From contig NZ_PPTR01000001.1 in NCBI RefSeq assembly GCF_003339845.1, forward strand, positions 434,001-498,000: a DNA stretch of 64,000 nt, in the 5' to 3' direction. The number at the start of each line of letters is the position of its first letter. Positions within the stretch are counted from its first letter, which is position 1. Of the stretch, positions 49,814 through 58,273 are shown piece after piece. The DNA is from Gordonibacter sp. 28C. Its GTDB lineage: Bacteria; Actinomycetota; Coriobacteriia; Coriobacteriales; Eggerthellaceae. The notes under the pieces are model-generated. The model was not told the origin of the DNA. It did no database searches and saw nothing but the letters and a program-made list of their open reading frames with translations. The position numbers and the translations under genes are program-made.

Positions 49814-52054
49814 ATGGAGAAATCAGAGGGCATCACCATCCCGCATGAAAAGCCGTGGCGCTACGAAGAGGGCGAGTACACGGTGACGCGCGGCAGCGCG
49901 TGGTCGGGGCCGGGGTGCCACCTGGGGTGCGGCGTGCTGCTGTACACCGACAAGGAAGGGAAGCTCGTCAAAGTCGAGGGCGACCCCGAGAACCCGATGA
50001 CCGAGGGCCGTTTGTGCGTGCGCTGCCTGGACATGCCCGAGATCGTGAACCACAAGGACCGTATCACCTATCCGATGAAGCGCGCCCGCGAAGATCGCGG
50101 CAAGAACAAGTGGGAGCGCGTGACCTGGGACGAGGCGTACGATATCGTCGAGCGCGAGTTCAACGCCATCAAAGAGAAGTACGGCGCCGAATCGGTGGTC
50201 TTCATCCACGGCACCGGCCGCGACATCGCGCCGTGGCAATCGCGCCTGTGCTGGTCGTTCGGCAGCCCGAACTACGGCAACGTACTCTCGGGAAACGCGT
50301 GCTACCTGCCGCGCGTGGCCGGCATGGCCGCCACGACGGGCTCGTTCTGGATCGCCGACGTGGCCCAGCATTTCACGGACCGCTACGACCATCCCGGCTG
50401 GACCATGCCCGAGGTCATGTTCGTGTGGGGCAACAACCCCATCATCGCGAACTCGGACGGCTTCTTCGGCCACTGGGTCATCGACCTCATGAAGCGCGGC
50501 ATGAAGACCGTGGTCATCGATCCGCGCGTGACGTTTTTGGCGGCGAAGGCCGACCTGCACCTGCCCATCCGTCCCGGCACCGACGCGGCGCTGGCGCTGG
50601 GCATGCTCAACGTCATCATCAACGAGGAGATCTACGACAAGGAATTCGTGGACTGCTGGTGTTACGGCTTCGACGAGCTGAAGGAGCGCGTGCAGGAGTA
50701 CCCGGCCGACCGCGTGGCCGAGATCACCTGGATCCCCGAGGGGAAGATCGTGCGCGCCGCCCGTATGCTCGCTGCGGCGAAGCCGGCCACGCTGCAGTGG
50801 GGCTTGGCCATCGACATGACGCGCGAGGCGATTCCCGCCGGCCAGGCCATCGCGGCGCTGTTCCAGATCACCGGCAACATCGACTGCCCGGGCGGCTTGG
50901 TGCCCCCGGCGGAGATCATGGCGTACTCCGGCGGCTGGGGCCGCGACCTGCTGCCCGAGGAGCAGGAGCCGAAGCGCCTGGGCCTCGACCGCTACCGCCT
51001 GTTGCAGATGGGCTTCAAGCAGTCCTCGCCCGACGTGCTCATCGAGACCATGGAGACGGGCGTGCCCTACGAGATCCACGGCGCGCACTTCCAGACCACG
51101 AACGGCCTGGCCTGCATGGCCGCCGATCCGCAGCGCGTGTACAAGGCGTTCGGCAAGTGCGACTTCATCGTGTCGGTTGACCTGTTCATGACGCCCACCA
51201 TCATGGCGCTGGCCGACGTGGTGCTGCCCGCGGCCACGTTCCCCGAGCGCAACGGCATCCGCGTGGGCGACGGCCCGCAGCGCGGCGAGGTCATCAACAA
51301 GGTCACGCAGATCGGCGAGTGCAAGTCCGACATGCAGATCAACCTCGAGCTGGGCAAGCGCTTCAACCCCGAGGCCTGGCCGTGGGAGACGCCCGAGGAG
51401 ATGTTCACCGAGCTGCTGAAGCCCACCGGCTACTCGTGGGAGGAGCTGCGCGAGGAAGCGCCCGTGTACCTGCCGGTCGAGTACTACAAGTACAAGAACG
51501 GCAAGATGCGCGAGGACGGCCAGCCCGGCTTCCAGACGGCCACCGGCCGCATCGAGCTGTGGTCGACGTTCTACAACGCGGCCGAACTCGACCCGCTTCC
51601 GTACTTCGAGGAGCCCGACCCCGGCCCCGGCTCCACGCCCGAGCTGTTCGCGCAGTACCCGTTGGTGCTGACCACGGGCGCGCGCAACTGGAACTACTTC
51701 CATTCCGAGCATCGCCAGATCGAGCGCCTGCGCAAGATGCATCCCGACCCCATCGTGCAGGTGCATCCCGACAAACTGGCCGAACTGGGCATGGAGGACG
51801 GCGAGTGGGTGTGGATCGAGAACCAGAACGGCCGCGCCAAGATCAAGATCGAGTCGACGCCCATCCTCACCGACCCGCGCATCGTGGCCTGCGACCACGC
51901 GTGGTGGAAGCCGGAGAGCGACCCGGAGAAGTTCTTCGACGTGTTCGAGTACAACATCAACAACCTTATGGTGTACAGCCCCGGCAAGAGCGGGTTCGGT
52001 TCCAACTACAAGACGAGCATCTGCAGGCTCTACAAGCTAGAGGACGGTGAGTAA
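49814..52054 (+). CDS. Cytosolic molybdopterin oxidoreductase, acetylene-hydratase-like
   Basis: Large subunit of a DMSO-reductase-superfamily Mo/W enzyme, 746 residues, with no Tat signal, so it stays in the cytoplasm. A 4Fe-4S motif CHLGC...LCVRC lies in the first 80 residues. The likely metal ligand is the Cys in SGNACYLPR (about 160). Segments such as NVIINEEIYDKEFVDCW and LKERVQEYPADRVAEIT closely resemble, from memory, acetylene hydratase and its relatives, a group that also contains gut catechol dehydroxylases. ATG 49814 follows AGGAGG by 7 nt. A ferredoxin-type subunit starts 2 bp after the stop. Substrate is unknown. Confidence 0.9.
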   Translation: MEKSEGITIPHEKPWRYEEGEYTVTRGSAWSGPGCHLGCGVLLYTDKEGKLVKVEGDPENPMTEGRLCVRCLDMPEIVNHKDRITYPMKRAREDRGKNKWERVTWDEAYDIVEREFNAIKEKYGAESVVFIHGTGRDIAPWQSRLCWSFGSPNYGNVLSGNACYLPRVAGMAATTGSFWIADVAQHFTDRYDHPGWTMPEVMFVWGNNPIIANSDGFFGHWVIDLMKRGMKTVVIDPRVTFLAAKADLHLPIRPGTDAALALGMLNVIINEEIYDKEFVDCWCYGFDELKERVQEYPADRVAEITWIPEGKIVRAARMLAAAKPATLQWGLAIDMTREAIPAGQAIAALFQITGNIDCPGGLVPPAEIMAYSGGWGRDLLPEEQEPKRLGLDRYRLLQMGFKQSSPDVLIETMETGVPYEIHGAHFQTTNGLACMAADPQRVYKAFGKCDFIVSVDLFMTPTIMALADVVLPAATFPERNGIRVGDGPQRGEVINKVTQIGECKSDMQINLELGKRFNPEAWPWETPEEMFTELLKPTGYSWEELREEAPVYLPVEYYKYKNGKMREDGQPGFQTATGRIELWSTFYNAAELDPLPYFEEPDPGPGSTPELFAQYPLVLTTGARNWNYFHSEHRQIERLRKMHPDPIVQVHPDKLAELGMEDGEWVWIENQNGRAKIKIESTPILTDPRIVACDHAWWKPESDPEKFFDVFEYNINNLMVYSPGKSGFGSNYKTSICRLYKLEDGE

Positions 52055-52056
52055 CG

Positions 52057-52395
52057 ATGGCCCAGTACGGTATCTTGGTGGACTACGAGTGGTGCACCGG
52101 CTGCCATTCGTGCGAGTTCGCGTGCCAGATGGAGCACGGCTACCCGGTGGGGCAGACGGGCATCCTCGTGAACGAGATAGGCCCCTGGAAGATCGACGAG
52201 GACGTGTGGCAGCTGGCCTACATGCCTGTGCCCACCGACCAGTGCGACCTGTGCGCCGCGCGTCGGGAACTGGGCAAGGTGCCCACCTGCGTGCAGCACT
52301 GCCAGGCGAAGTGCCTTGAGTACGGCCCGTTGGAGGAGCTGAACGCCAAACTGGCCGCCAAGACGAAGCAGGCGGTGTTCGCCCTGGGCGAGTAA
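52057..52395 (+). CDS. 4Fe-4S ferredoxin-type small subunit
   Basis: Electron-transfer subunit of 112 residues for the enzyme at 49814. The N-terminal CTGCHSCEFAC (Cx2Cx2Cx3C) and later CDLCAARRELGKVPTCVQHC plus CQAKC provide ligands for probably two 4Fe-4S clusters, fewer than the four of DmsB-type subunits. It begins 2 bp after the large subunit stop and is followed by a strong terminator, so the complex has two subunits and no membrane anchor. The electron donor must be soluble, for example a ferredoxin or flavodoxin. Confidence 0.9.
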   Translation: MAQYGILVDYEWCTGCHSCEFACQMEHGYPVGQTGILVNEIGPWKIDEDVWQLAYMPVPTDQCDLCAARRELGKVPTCVQHCQAKCLEYGPLEELNAKLAAKTKQAVFALGE

Positions 52396-52403
52396 GGGAA
52401 GAC

Positions 52404-52434
52404 CCCGTGCGCCGGCTTGCGGCCGGCGCACGGG
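52404..52434 (+). terminator. Terminator after the two-subunit molybdoenzyme
   Basis: CCCGTGCGCCGGC (52404-52416), loop TTGCG, GCCGGCGCACGGG (52422-52434). Perfect 13-bp stem 8 bp after the small-subunit stop. Confidence 0.8.
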
Positions 52435-52512
52435 ACGGCGGCGGCCGCAAGCGCGCGGGGTGCCGCAGGGGCCGCGCGCCGTGCCGCTCGCGCGAGTGTC
52501 AGCTATGCGCGC

Positions 52513-52540
52513 ATGCGCCCCGGCTAACGTCGGGGCGCAT
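52513..52540. terminator. Second hairpin before the rubrerythrin-like gene
   Basis: ATGCGCCCCG (52513-52522) and CGGGGCGCAT (52531-52540), loop of 8 nt containing TAAC. It lies 25 bp upstream of the next start codon, so it might be a leader hairpin and not a terminator. Confidence 0.4.
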
Positions 52541-52565
52541 CGGCATTCGGAGGAAAGGAACGCTC

Positions 52566-53273
52566 ATGGACACCATCGTGCTGCTGATCGCGGTTGTCGT
52601 CGGCCTCGTGGCGTTGGAGCTGCTGGGCATGCGCGCGTATCGCCGCCATCGGGCGCGCAAGGCGGCGGCCTTCACGCGGGAGAACGTCGGTGCGGTGTAC
52701 GACGATCTGCAGGCCGCGCGAGCCCGTTGCTTGACGGAGAAGCGCACCTACGGGATGCTGGCCGACGCCGCTCGCGCAGGCGGTCGCGAACAGGACGGTG
52801 CCGTGCTGGACGCGCTGGCCGCCGGCGAGCGGGCCCATTTGGCCGCGCTCGAGGATTTCCGCGGGCCGTTGCACGCCGAAAGCGTGGATCCCGAGTCGCG
52901 CCCGCCTTTGCCGACGGGCCTCGACGACGCCCTGCGCGAAGTGGCCGCGCGCGCCGACGCTTGGAGCACGGGGCCTTGTCGCGACGCCGCCGCGCGCGCC
53001 CGCGTGCACGGCCACCGCGACATCGCGAAGCTTTACCGCCAGCTGCAGGAGGTGGAGCAAACAGCCGCGTGCCTCTGTCTCGACATGGCCGAAGGGGCTC
53101 GTCCGCCCGAGCTCCTCTCGCGCTGCCCCTCCTGCGGCCTCATCGTGGCCGGCCGCCGTCCCGCCTTCTGCACCGTGTGCACGAAGCCCGGTTTCGAGTT
53201 CGAGGACGTTGAGGTGCCTGCCGCAGCCACCGCCGGCGAAGTGGCGGGGCCCGTTTCGGGGAGCGCCGCATAG
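52566..53273 (+). CDS. Membrane-tethered rubrerythrin-like protein
   Basis: Protein of 235 residues. One N-terminal hydrophobic helix (about 3-22) is followed by a basic stretch, a helical bundle (about 35-175) and a C-terminal rubredoxin-like domain with CPSCG-N-CTVC (CxxC, 12 residues, CxxC). The bundle resembles rubrerythrin, with a GERAHLAAL (ExxH) motif in the first half, but the matching second ExxH reads EVEQTAA. The di-iron site is therefore probably incomplete. A role in peroxide or metal sensing at the membrane is possible. AGGAAAGGA precedes ATG 52566. The call rests on partial similarity. Confidence 0.65.
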   Translation: MDTIVLLIAVVVGLVALELLGMRAYRRHRARKAAAFTRENVGAVYDDLQAARARCLTEKRTYGMLADAARAGGREQDGAVLDALAAGERAHLAALEDFRGPLHAESVDPESRPPLPTGLDDALREVAARADAWSTGPCRDAAARARVHGHRDIAKLYRQLQEVEQTAACLCLDMAEGARPPELLSRCPSCGLIVAGRRPAFCTVCTKPGFEFEDVEVPAAATAGEVAGPVSGSAA

Positions 53274-53316
53274 AAAGCGCCTCTATATTTACCAGCATCG
53301 ACATGCACCCGGCCAG

Positions 53317-53444
53317 GTTGTCTTCCTGAGCGGAGGCGGCGAAAGCCGCCGGAGTCGAAGGATCCCGTGCGGCGCGAGCCGGATGCGCCTCGGCTGGCGC
53401 CGCACGGGATCCTTCGACTCGCTTCGCTCGCTCAGGATGACAAC
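53317..53444. repeat. CCTGAGCGG..GAAGGATCC repeat (full copy)
   Basis: Left end GTTGTCTTCCTGAGCGG and right end CGCTCAGGATGACAAC are inverse related. The inner stem GAAGGATCCCGTGCGGCG pairs with CGCCGCACGGGATCCTTC. It lies between convergent genes (stops 53273 and 53491). Same family as 20766 and 28956. Confidence 0.85.
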
Positions 53445-53490
53445 CCGGCAAATGCAACCGCCTTGTAGCTAGGTGATGCCGCGAACGCTG

Positions 53491-54156
53491 TTACGCCTCT
53501 TCCACCTGTTCCGCCAGTTCCAGGAGGTTGCTCGCCACGTAGTCCGCGCGCACGCCCAGCTCCTCCGGGGGGAGGTTGCGGCGGTTCAGCCAGCCCACAG
53601 TGAAGCCGAACGATTTGGCGCCGGCCACGTCCCAGCCGTTCGAGGACACGAACAGCAAGCGCTCCCGCGCAATGCCCAAGCGATCGACGGCCAGTTGGTA
53701 CACCTCCGGACGCGTTTTGAACAGCCCCACCTCGTCGGCGCTCAGGCAGGCGTCCAAGTGCGCGTCCAGCCCGGTGCGCGCCGCGAGCGGCTCGATCATT
53801 TCCAGGTTGCCGTTCGTGAGGATGGCCTTCTTGCGTGCGCCGAACCGCGCCATGGCCTCGATGGCCTCGGGGTACATCTCCAGCTTTAAGTAGGAGGCCA
53901 TGAGGGCCTCGATCTTCCCTTCGTCGACCGCAAGCCCCAGCTCGGCCAACGTGTAGCGCAGCGCGTCCTCGGTCACGTGCCAGAAGTCGACGTAGCGCCC
54001 CATGAGCGTGCGCAGCCACGAGTACTCCAGCTGCTTCTGCCGCCACAGCCGGCTGATGCCCGCCCCGCTGCCGGGGTATTCCTCCTCGCATTTCCGCTCC
54101 ACCGAGTACACGTCGTACAGCGTGCCGTACGCGTCGAACGCGATGCCCTCTATCAT
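53491..54156 (-). CDS. Haloacid dehalogenase, type II
   Basis: HAD-superfamily hydrolase of 221 residues resembling L-2-haloacid dehalogenases. Motif I FDAYGTLYD (Asp8 nucleophile, Asp-Ala-Tyr rather than DxD), an Arg-rich helix LWRQKQLEYSWLR, motif II ILTNGN, motif III Lys in GLFKTRPEVY, and SSNGWDVAGAKSFG are as in that family. It could dehalogenate 2-haloacids with inversion or act on another small acid. A single gene, upstream of nothing obviously related. Confidence 0.88.
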   Translation of the reverse strand: MIEGIAFDAYGTLYDVYSVERKCEEEYPGSGAGISRLWRQKQLEYSWLRTLMGRYVDFWHVTEDALRYTLAELGLAVDEGKIEALMASYLKLEMYPEAIEAMARFGARKKAILTNGNLEMIEPLAARTGLDAHLDACLSADEVGLFKTRPEVYQLAVDRLGIARERLLFVSSNGWDVAGAKSFGFTVGWLNRRNLPPEELGVRADYVASNLLELAEQVEEA

Positions 54157-54240
54157 GTCCGTTCCCCTTTCCCCTGTGCGGTCGCCGCAGCCGCGGTCCT
54201 CGCTCCATTGTGCGACGAATTCGACGAGCCGGCAAGCGGC

Positions 54241-54272
54241 AAAAAGGCCCGCACCGAAACGATGCGGGCCTT
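54241..54272 (-). terminator. Terminator for the DASS transporter gene
   Basis: Read on the minus strand: AAGGCCCGCA, 9-nt loop, TGCGGGCCTT, then a T-run (TTTTTGCC). Arms at 54272-54263 and 54253-54244. It lies 32 bp after the stop at 54304. Confidence 0.88.
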
Positions 54273-54303
54273 GCAGGCAGACAAACCGTTACGCTGCCGA
54301 AGA

Positions 54304-55737
54304 TCAGTAGCCCACCATGCTCACGAGCGGAGCCAAGATGGTGGCGTGGAGGATCATCATGGCGATGGTCGGCGCGATGCCGGCCTTGAAGAACTCGCCC
54401 ATCTTCCACTGGTTGTGCTTGAACGTCATCATGTTGTTGCTGTCCACGCCCAAGAGGAACGTCGTGTTGGCGTTGAACGCGATGATGATGGCGAAGACGG
54501 CGGCCGACACTCCCATGCCCGGGCCCATGGCCGCAAGCGGAATGAGGCTGATGGCGATGAGCGCCGGGCCCACCGGAATGATGAGGCGCATGAGCGGCAG
54601 CGCCACGGCGGTGGCGGCGATCACGGCGAACGCCGACACCGCCATCTTGCCCACGGTGGCGCCGAACAGCCAGCTGGCAGCGCCCTGCTCCTTGATGCCG
54701 CCCGCGATGGACTGCACGCAGCCGATGAGCAGCACGATGGCCCACTGCACGCTGGCGATGTACTCTTTCCACGTGAGCACGTCGATGCCGGGCAGGAAGA
54801 ACAGCGCCAGGCCCGCGACGGCGATGGCCGTGGCGTCCCAGCCCGTCCAGTTGCTGGCGAACCAGCACACGATCATGAGCGCGAGGATGGCGAGCACCTT
54901 CTTGTCGAACATATCGAGCTTGCCCACCGACGCGCCCGACTTCTCGATGGCGAGCATGGTCTCGTCGGAAATGCGGTCCGTCTTGAAGATGAGCGTGACG
55001 GACAGCCAGCACACCACCAGCAAAATGATGGCGATGGGCGCGCAGATGATGACCCAATCGAGGAACGAGATGGTGAAGCCCGCGTTCGCGCCCAGCATGT
55101 TCAGGGTCATGATGTTCAGCGCCGAGCCGGCGGGTGTGATCATGCCGCCCATGCACGAGGCGTACGCGATGCCGATCATGAGCGCCTTGCCCAGGTTGGC
55201 GGCGTGCTTCGCGGTGCCGTTCTTCTGCTCGACCTCGATGATGCTGGACATGGCGATGCCGGCGAACAGGGCCGTGCAGGGCAGGTTCGACACGAACGCC
55301 GAGATGACGGCCGTGGCCACCATGAACATGAGCACCGTGAGCTTCGCGTTGCCCTTCGTGATATGCATGAGCGTGAACACGATCTTCGTCGGGATCTTCG
55401 TTTTCAGCAACGCCGACGTGATGCCGAACGACGCCAAGATGAAGAAGATGACGTTGCTGATGAAGTTCGCCCAGACGCCCGGTGTGCCGTTGTACGGGAA
55501 GATGCCGAATCCCGGCATCAGGCACATGAGCGCCAGGCCCGAGATGGCCATGGGCACGGGCTCCGTCACCCAGAGCACGATGCCGGACACCATGAGCGCG
55601 ATGGCCATCTTGCCCGCGTAGGACAGTCCTTCCGGCGTGGGAAGGAAGTGCGCTATCACGATGATGGCGATGGCTACGCCGATAAGCGCCAGACGCTTGC
55701 CGAGCGACGTGCCTTGCTGCTTGTTGTTGTCGGACAT
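54304..55737 (-). CDS. DASS/SLC13 family anion symporter 1
   Basis: Membrane transporter of 477 residues with 11-12 helices, of the divalent anion:Na+ symporter family (di- and tricarboxylates, sulfate). Family pieces: MVSGIVLWVTEPVPMAISGL near the start, FISNLP-type VSNLPCTALFAG (substrate Asn/Thr region), and FNANTTFLLGVDSNNMMTF in the second repeat (the second SNT-like site). A GGGGG site lies 12 nt before the ATG. It is divergent from a close paralogue at 56125. The substrate is probably a C4 dicarboxylate but is not proven. Confidence 0.9.
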   Translation of the reverse strand: MSDNNKQQGTSLGKRLALIGVAIAIIVIAHFLPTPEGLSYAGKMAIALMVSGIVLWVTEPVPMAISGLALMCLMPGFGIFPYNGTPGVWANFISNVIFFILASFGITSALLKTKIPTKIVFTLMHITKGNAKLTVLMFMVATAVISAFVSNLPCTALFAGIAMSSIIEVEQKNGTAKHAANLGKALMIGIAYASCMGGMITPAGSALNIMTLNMLGANAGFTISFLDWVIICAPIAIILLVVCWLSVTLIFKTDRISDETMLAIEKSGASVGKLDMFDKKVLAILALMIVCWFASNWTGWDATAIAVAGLALFFLPGIDVLTWKEYIASVQWAIVLLIGCVQSIAGGIKEQGAASWLFGATVGKMAVSAFAVIAATAVALPLMRLIIPVGPALIAISLIPLAAMGPGMGVSAAVFAIIIAFNANTTFLLGVDSNNMMTFKHNQWKMGEFFKAGIAPTIAMMILHATILAPLVSMVGY

Positions 55738-55954
55738 GAAATAATCAACCCCCTTGCTTTCCTATAGGATCCTTGTTCGATCGGAGCTTCGGTCGATCCC
55801 CCTTTCTTCGATGCCCTTTGCGCGAGAGGCGCGCCTTTGCCGAATGCTCGCGTTCAACTATCCGCCAGCGCGCGGGGACGCGAATCGAATGGCGGTTGCT
55901 AAATGCGCGCGCTCCCATCGAAAAATCCGTATGAAGGGCCCGCTCGTCGGGGGT

Positions 55955-55972
55955 CATACGCTCGGTAGTATG
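55955..55972. promoter_or_regulatory. CATAC-N8-GTATG dyad between the two DASS genes
   Basis: An 18-bp dyad in the 387-bp gap between divergent transporter genes, 153 bp before the start at 56125. The right side CGGTAGTATGGCG matches 11 of 13 bases of GGGTAGTATGCCG at 49668-49680 before the molybdoenzyme. The size suits a LuxR-type dimer. The remainder of this gap shows no gene. Confidence 0.4.
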
Positions 55973-56124
55973 GCGTTACTGCGCTTTCGCTTCGCACGTC
56001 CGATTCGCGTTCGCGGCGTTCACGTTATGGTGGGCGCTCGAGCGGTGCCGAGAAGGCAAGATGTGCGCCTCGGACGGCTCGGCATCGTTTCAATGGCCGA
56101 ACGTGCTTGCAGGGGGTGGTCGCA

Positions 56125-57591
56125 ATGAACGCAGTGGGGAAGAACAGCACGCGACACGGCAGTCGGAAAGAAGGCGGCGAAGAGCGCGGGGACGATGGCG
56201 CTTCCATGGTTAAGCGAGCGCTCTGCGTGGCGGTGGCCGTGGTGCTGGTTGCGGCGGCGTGGCTGGGTCCGACGCCGGAGGGGCTTACCGAAGCGGGTAA
56301 GATGTCGCTCGCGCTTATGGTGGCGGGCATTTTCCTGTGGGTGACCGAGCCGGTTCCCGTGGCCATAGCGGGCCTCGTCATGATGGTGCTCATGCCGGTG
56401 TTCGGCGTGTTGGAGTTCAACGGGGGCGTGTGGAGCGGGTTCATCAGCAGCGTCATCTTCTTCATCTTGGCGTCGTTCGGCATCACGGCGGCATTGTTGA
56501 AAACGAAGCTGCCCACGAAGATCGTGTTCGCGCTCATGCGGCTGACGAAGGGTAACGCTCGGGCCACGGTGGGCGCGTTCATGCTGTCGGCCGCCGTGCT
56601 GTCGTTCTTCATCTCCGACCTGCCGTGCACGGCGCTGTTCGCCGGCATCGCGGTGTCGAGCATCCTGAAGATCGAGGGATGCGAGCCCGGAAAGTCAAAC
56701 CTGGGGCGAGCGCTCATGATCGGCATCACCTATGCGTCTGTGGTGGGCGGGCAGTCCATCCCGTCGGGCAGCGCCATGAACATCATGGCCATGAACGTGC
56801 TGTCCGCCAACACCGGCATCACCATCTCGTTTCTTGATTGGACGGCCATCTGCATGCCTATCGCGCTGGTGCTGCTGGTGGTGTGCTGGCTGTCGGTGAC
56901 GCTCGTGTTCCGACCGGAGCCCATTTCGGCGGCCACCATGGCCTGCATCGAGCAGAAAGGCCGCGCCGTGGGCAAGCTGGAGGCGCTCGATTGGAAGGTG
57001 CTCGGCATCATGGGGGCGACGTTCGCTCTGTGGATCGCCAGCAACTGGACCGGATGGGACGCCACGGCCATCGCCGTGCTGTGCCTCGTGCTGTTCTTTT
57101 TGCCGGGGCTCGACGTGCTCACGTGGCGCGAGTACACGGCGTCGGTGTCGTGGAACATCGTGCTGCTCATCGGCTGCGTGCAGTCGCTGTCGGGCGGCGT
57201 GAAGGAGCAGGGGGCGGCCAGCTGGCTGTTCGGCTCCACGGTGGGCAAGCTCGCCGTGAGCGGCACGGCCATCGTGGGCGCCACGGCGGCGCTGCTGCCG
57301 CTGCTGCGCTTGGTTATTCCCGTAGGGCCGGCGTTCATCGCCATCTGCCTCATTCCGCTGGCGTCGATGTCGGCGGCGTTCGGCGTGAGCCCCGTCGTGT
57401 TCACCGTCATCGTGGCGGTGAACGCGTCCACGACGTTCCTCATGGGCGTAGACAGCAACAACATGCTGTCGTTCCGTCATGGGTATTGGAAGATGGTCGA
57501 CTTCTTCAAGGCGGGCGTGCTGCCCACAGTCGCCATGGTGGCGCTGCACGCCACCGTGCTCGCGCCGCTCGTGGCGGCGGTGGGTTACTGA
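56125..57591 (+). CDS. DASS/SLC13 family anion symporter 2
   Basis: Transporter of 488 residues, paralogue of the one at 54304-55737. They share stretches such as FISSVIFFILASFGIT, LPCTALFAGIA, KEQGAASWLFG and LMGVDSNNM. An N-terminal charged extension of about 35 residues is specific to this copy. The GxSIPSGSAMNIMAM site replaces MITPAGSALNIMTL of the first copy, suggesting a different substrate. GGGGGTGG precedes ATG 56125. Confidence 0.9.
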   Translation: MNAVGKNSTRHGSRKEGGEERGDDGASMVKRALCVAVAVVLVAAAWLGPTPEGLTEAGKMSLALMVAGIFLWVTEPVPVAIAGLVMMVLMPVFGVLEFNGGVWSGFISSVIFFILASFGITAALLKTKLPTKIVFALMRLTKGNARATVGAFMLSAAVLSFFISDLPCTALFAGIAVSSILKIEGCEPGKSNLGRALMIGITYASVVGGQSIPSGSAMNIMAMNVLSANTGITISFLDWTAICMPIALVLLVVCWLSVTLVFRPEPISAATMACIEQKGRAVGKLEALDWKVLGIMGATFALWIASNWTGWDATAIAVLCLVLFFLPGLDVLTWREYTASVSWNIVLLIGCVQSLSGGVKEQGAASWLFGSTVGKLAVSGTAIVGATAALLPLLRLVIPVGPAFIAICLIPLASMSAAFGVSPVVFTVIVAVNASTTFLMGVDSNNMLSFRHGYWKMVDFFKAGVLPTVAMVALHATVLAPLVAAVGY

Positions 57592-57747
57592 GCGTCGCGC
57601 GGCCAAGTCGCCGCAGGCAGCAGGCCGCCCCTGCAAAGAGCGCTTATTGCGGGAACGGCCGGCCGCCGCGCCGTCCGACGTGGACAGTGCGGGCAAAAGG
57701 TGGGACAATCGCCTGCGACGCCGCTCCCCGCCGAAGGAAGAAGCCCG

Positions 57748-58266
57748 ATGAACAAGAAGCGCCTCGTGATCCCCGTGCTCGCCGCCTTGTGCCTCGCCCT
57801 GACGGGCTGCGGCGGTTTGGCCAACTCGGTTCAAGCTGCAGCTTATCCCGACGACAAGCTTATCGCCCAAGAAGGGGACACGTACACTGCCGTGCAGTGG
57901 AGGGGCGAACCTCCCGACAATATGAGTATCGACGAGTTCACCGGAACGAGGGCTTGGCTGCGTCTGTCCGTTCCCGAAGGCGGAGGAGAGGTCGTCGTCG
58001 ATTACGATCAAACCGTCACCGCGGGCGATTTCAAAACCGTGCTCGTGAAGTACGGCGAACGCGTGGAAGTCGTCTGCGAGGGAACGGACAGCGGAACGCG
58101 AACCTTCGCTCTCGAGCCGGGCGATTACGCCGTAAAAGCCGTAGGCCTCAAAGCCGCCGCGCACCTCGCCACTCAAATCAAGGCTTCGGACGGGGTGACC
58201 GCCGTGCTTCCAGGCGACGCGTTCGACGGTGACAAGCCCTTGTCTTTGAGGCCGCTCGCCGCTTGA
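57748..58266 (+). CDS. Putative lipoprotein
   Basis: Secreted lipoprotein of 172 residues. The signal peptide MNKKRLVIPVLAALCLALTG ends in the lipobox LTGC, so the mature N-terminus is Cys21. The mature part appears beta-rich (WLRLSVPEGGGEVVVDY, FALEPGDYAVKAVG) and matches no family I recognise. GAAGGAAG precedes the ATG. It is convergent with the LuxR gene, with a 7-bp gap and no terminator between. Confidence 0.82.
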   Translation: MNKKRLVIPVLAALCLALTGCGGLANSVQAAAYPDDKLIAQEGDTYTAVQWRGEPPDNMSIDEFTGTRAWLRLSVPEGGGEVVVDYDQTVTAGDFKTVLVKYGERVEVVCEGTDSGTRTFALEPGDYAVKAVGLKAAAHLATQIKASDGVTAVLPGDAFDGDKPLSLRPLAA

Positions 58267-58273
58267 CCGAGTG

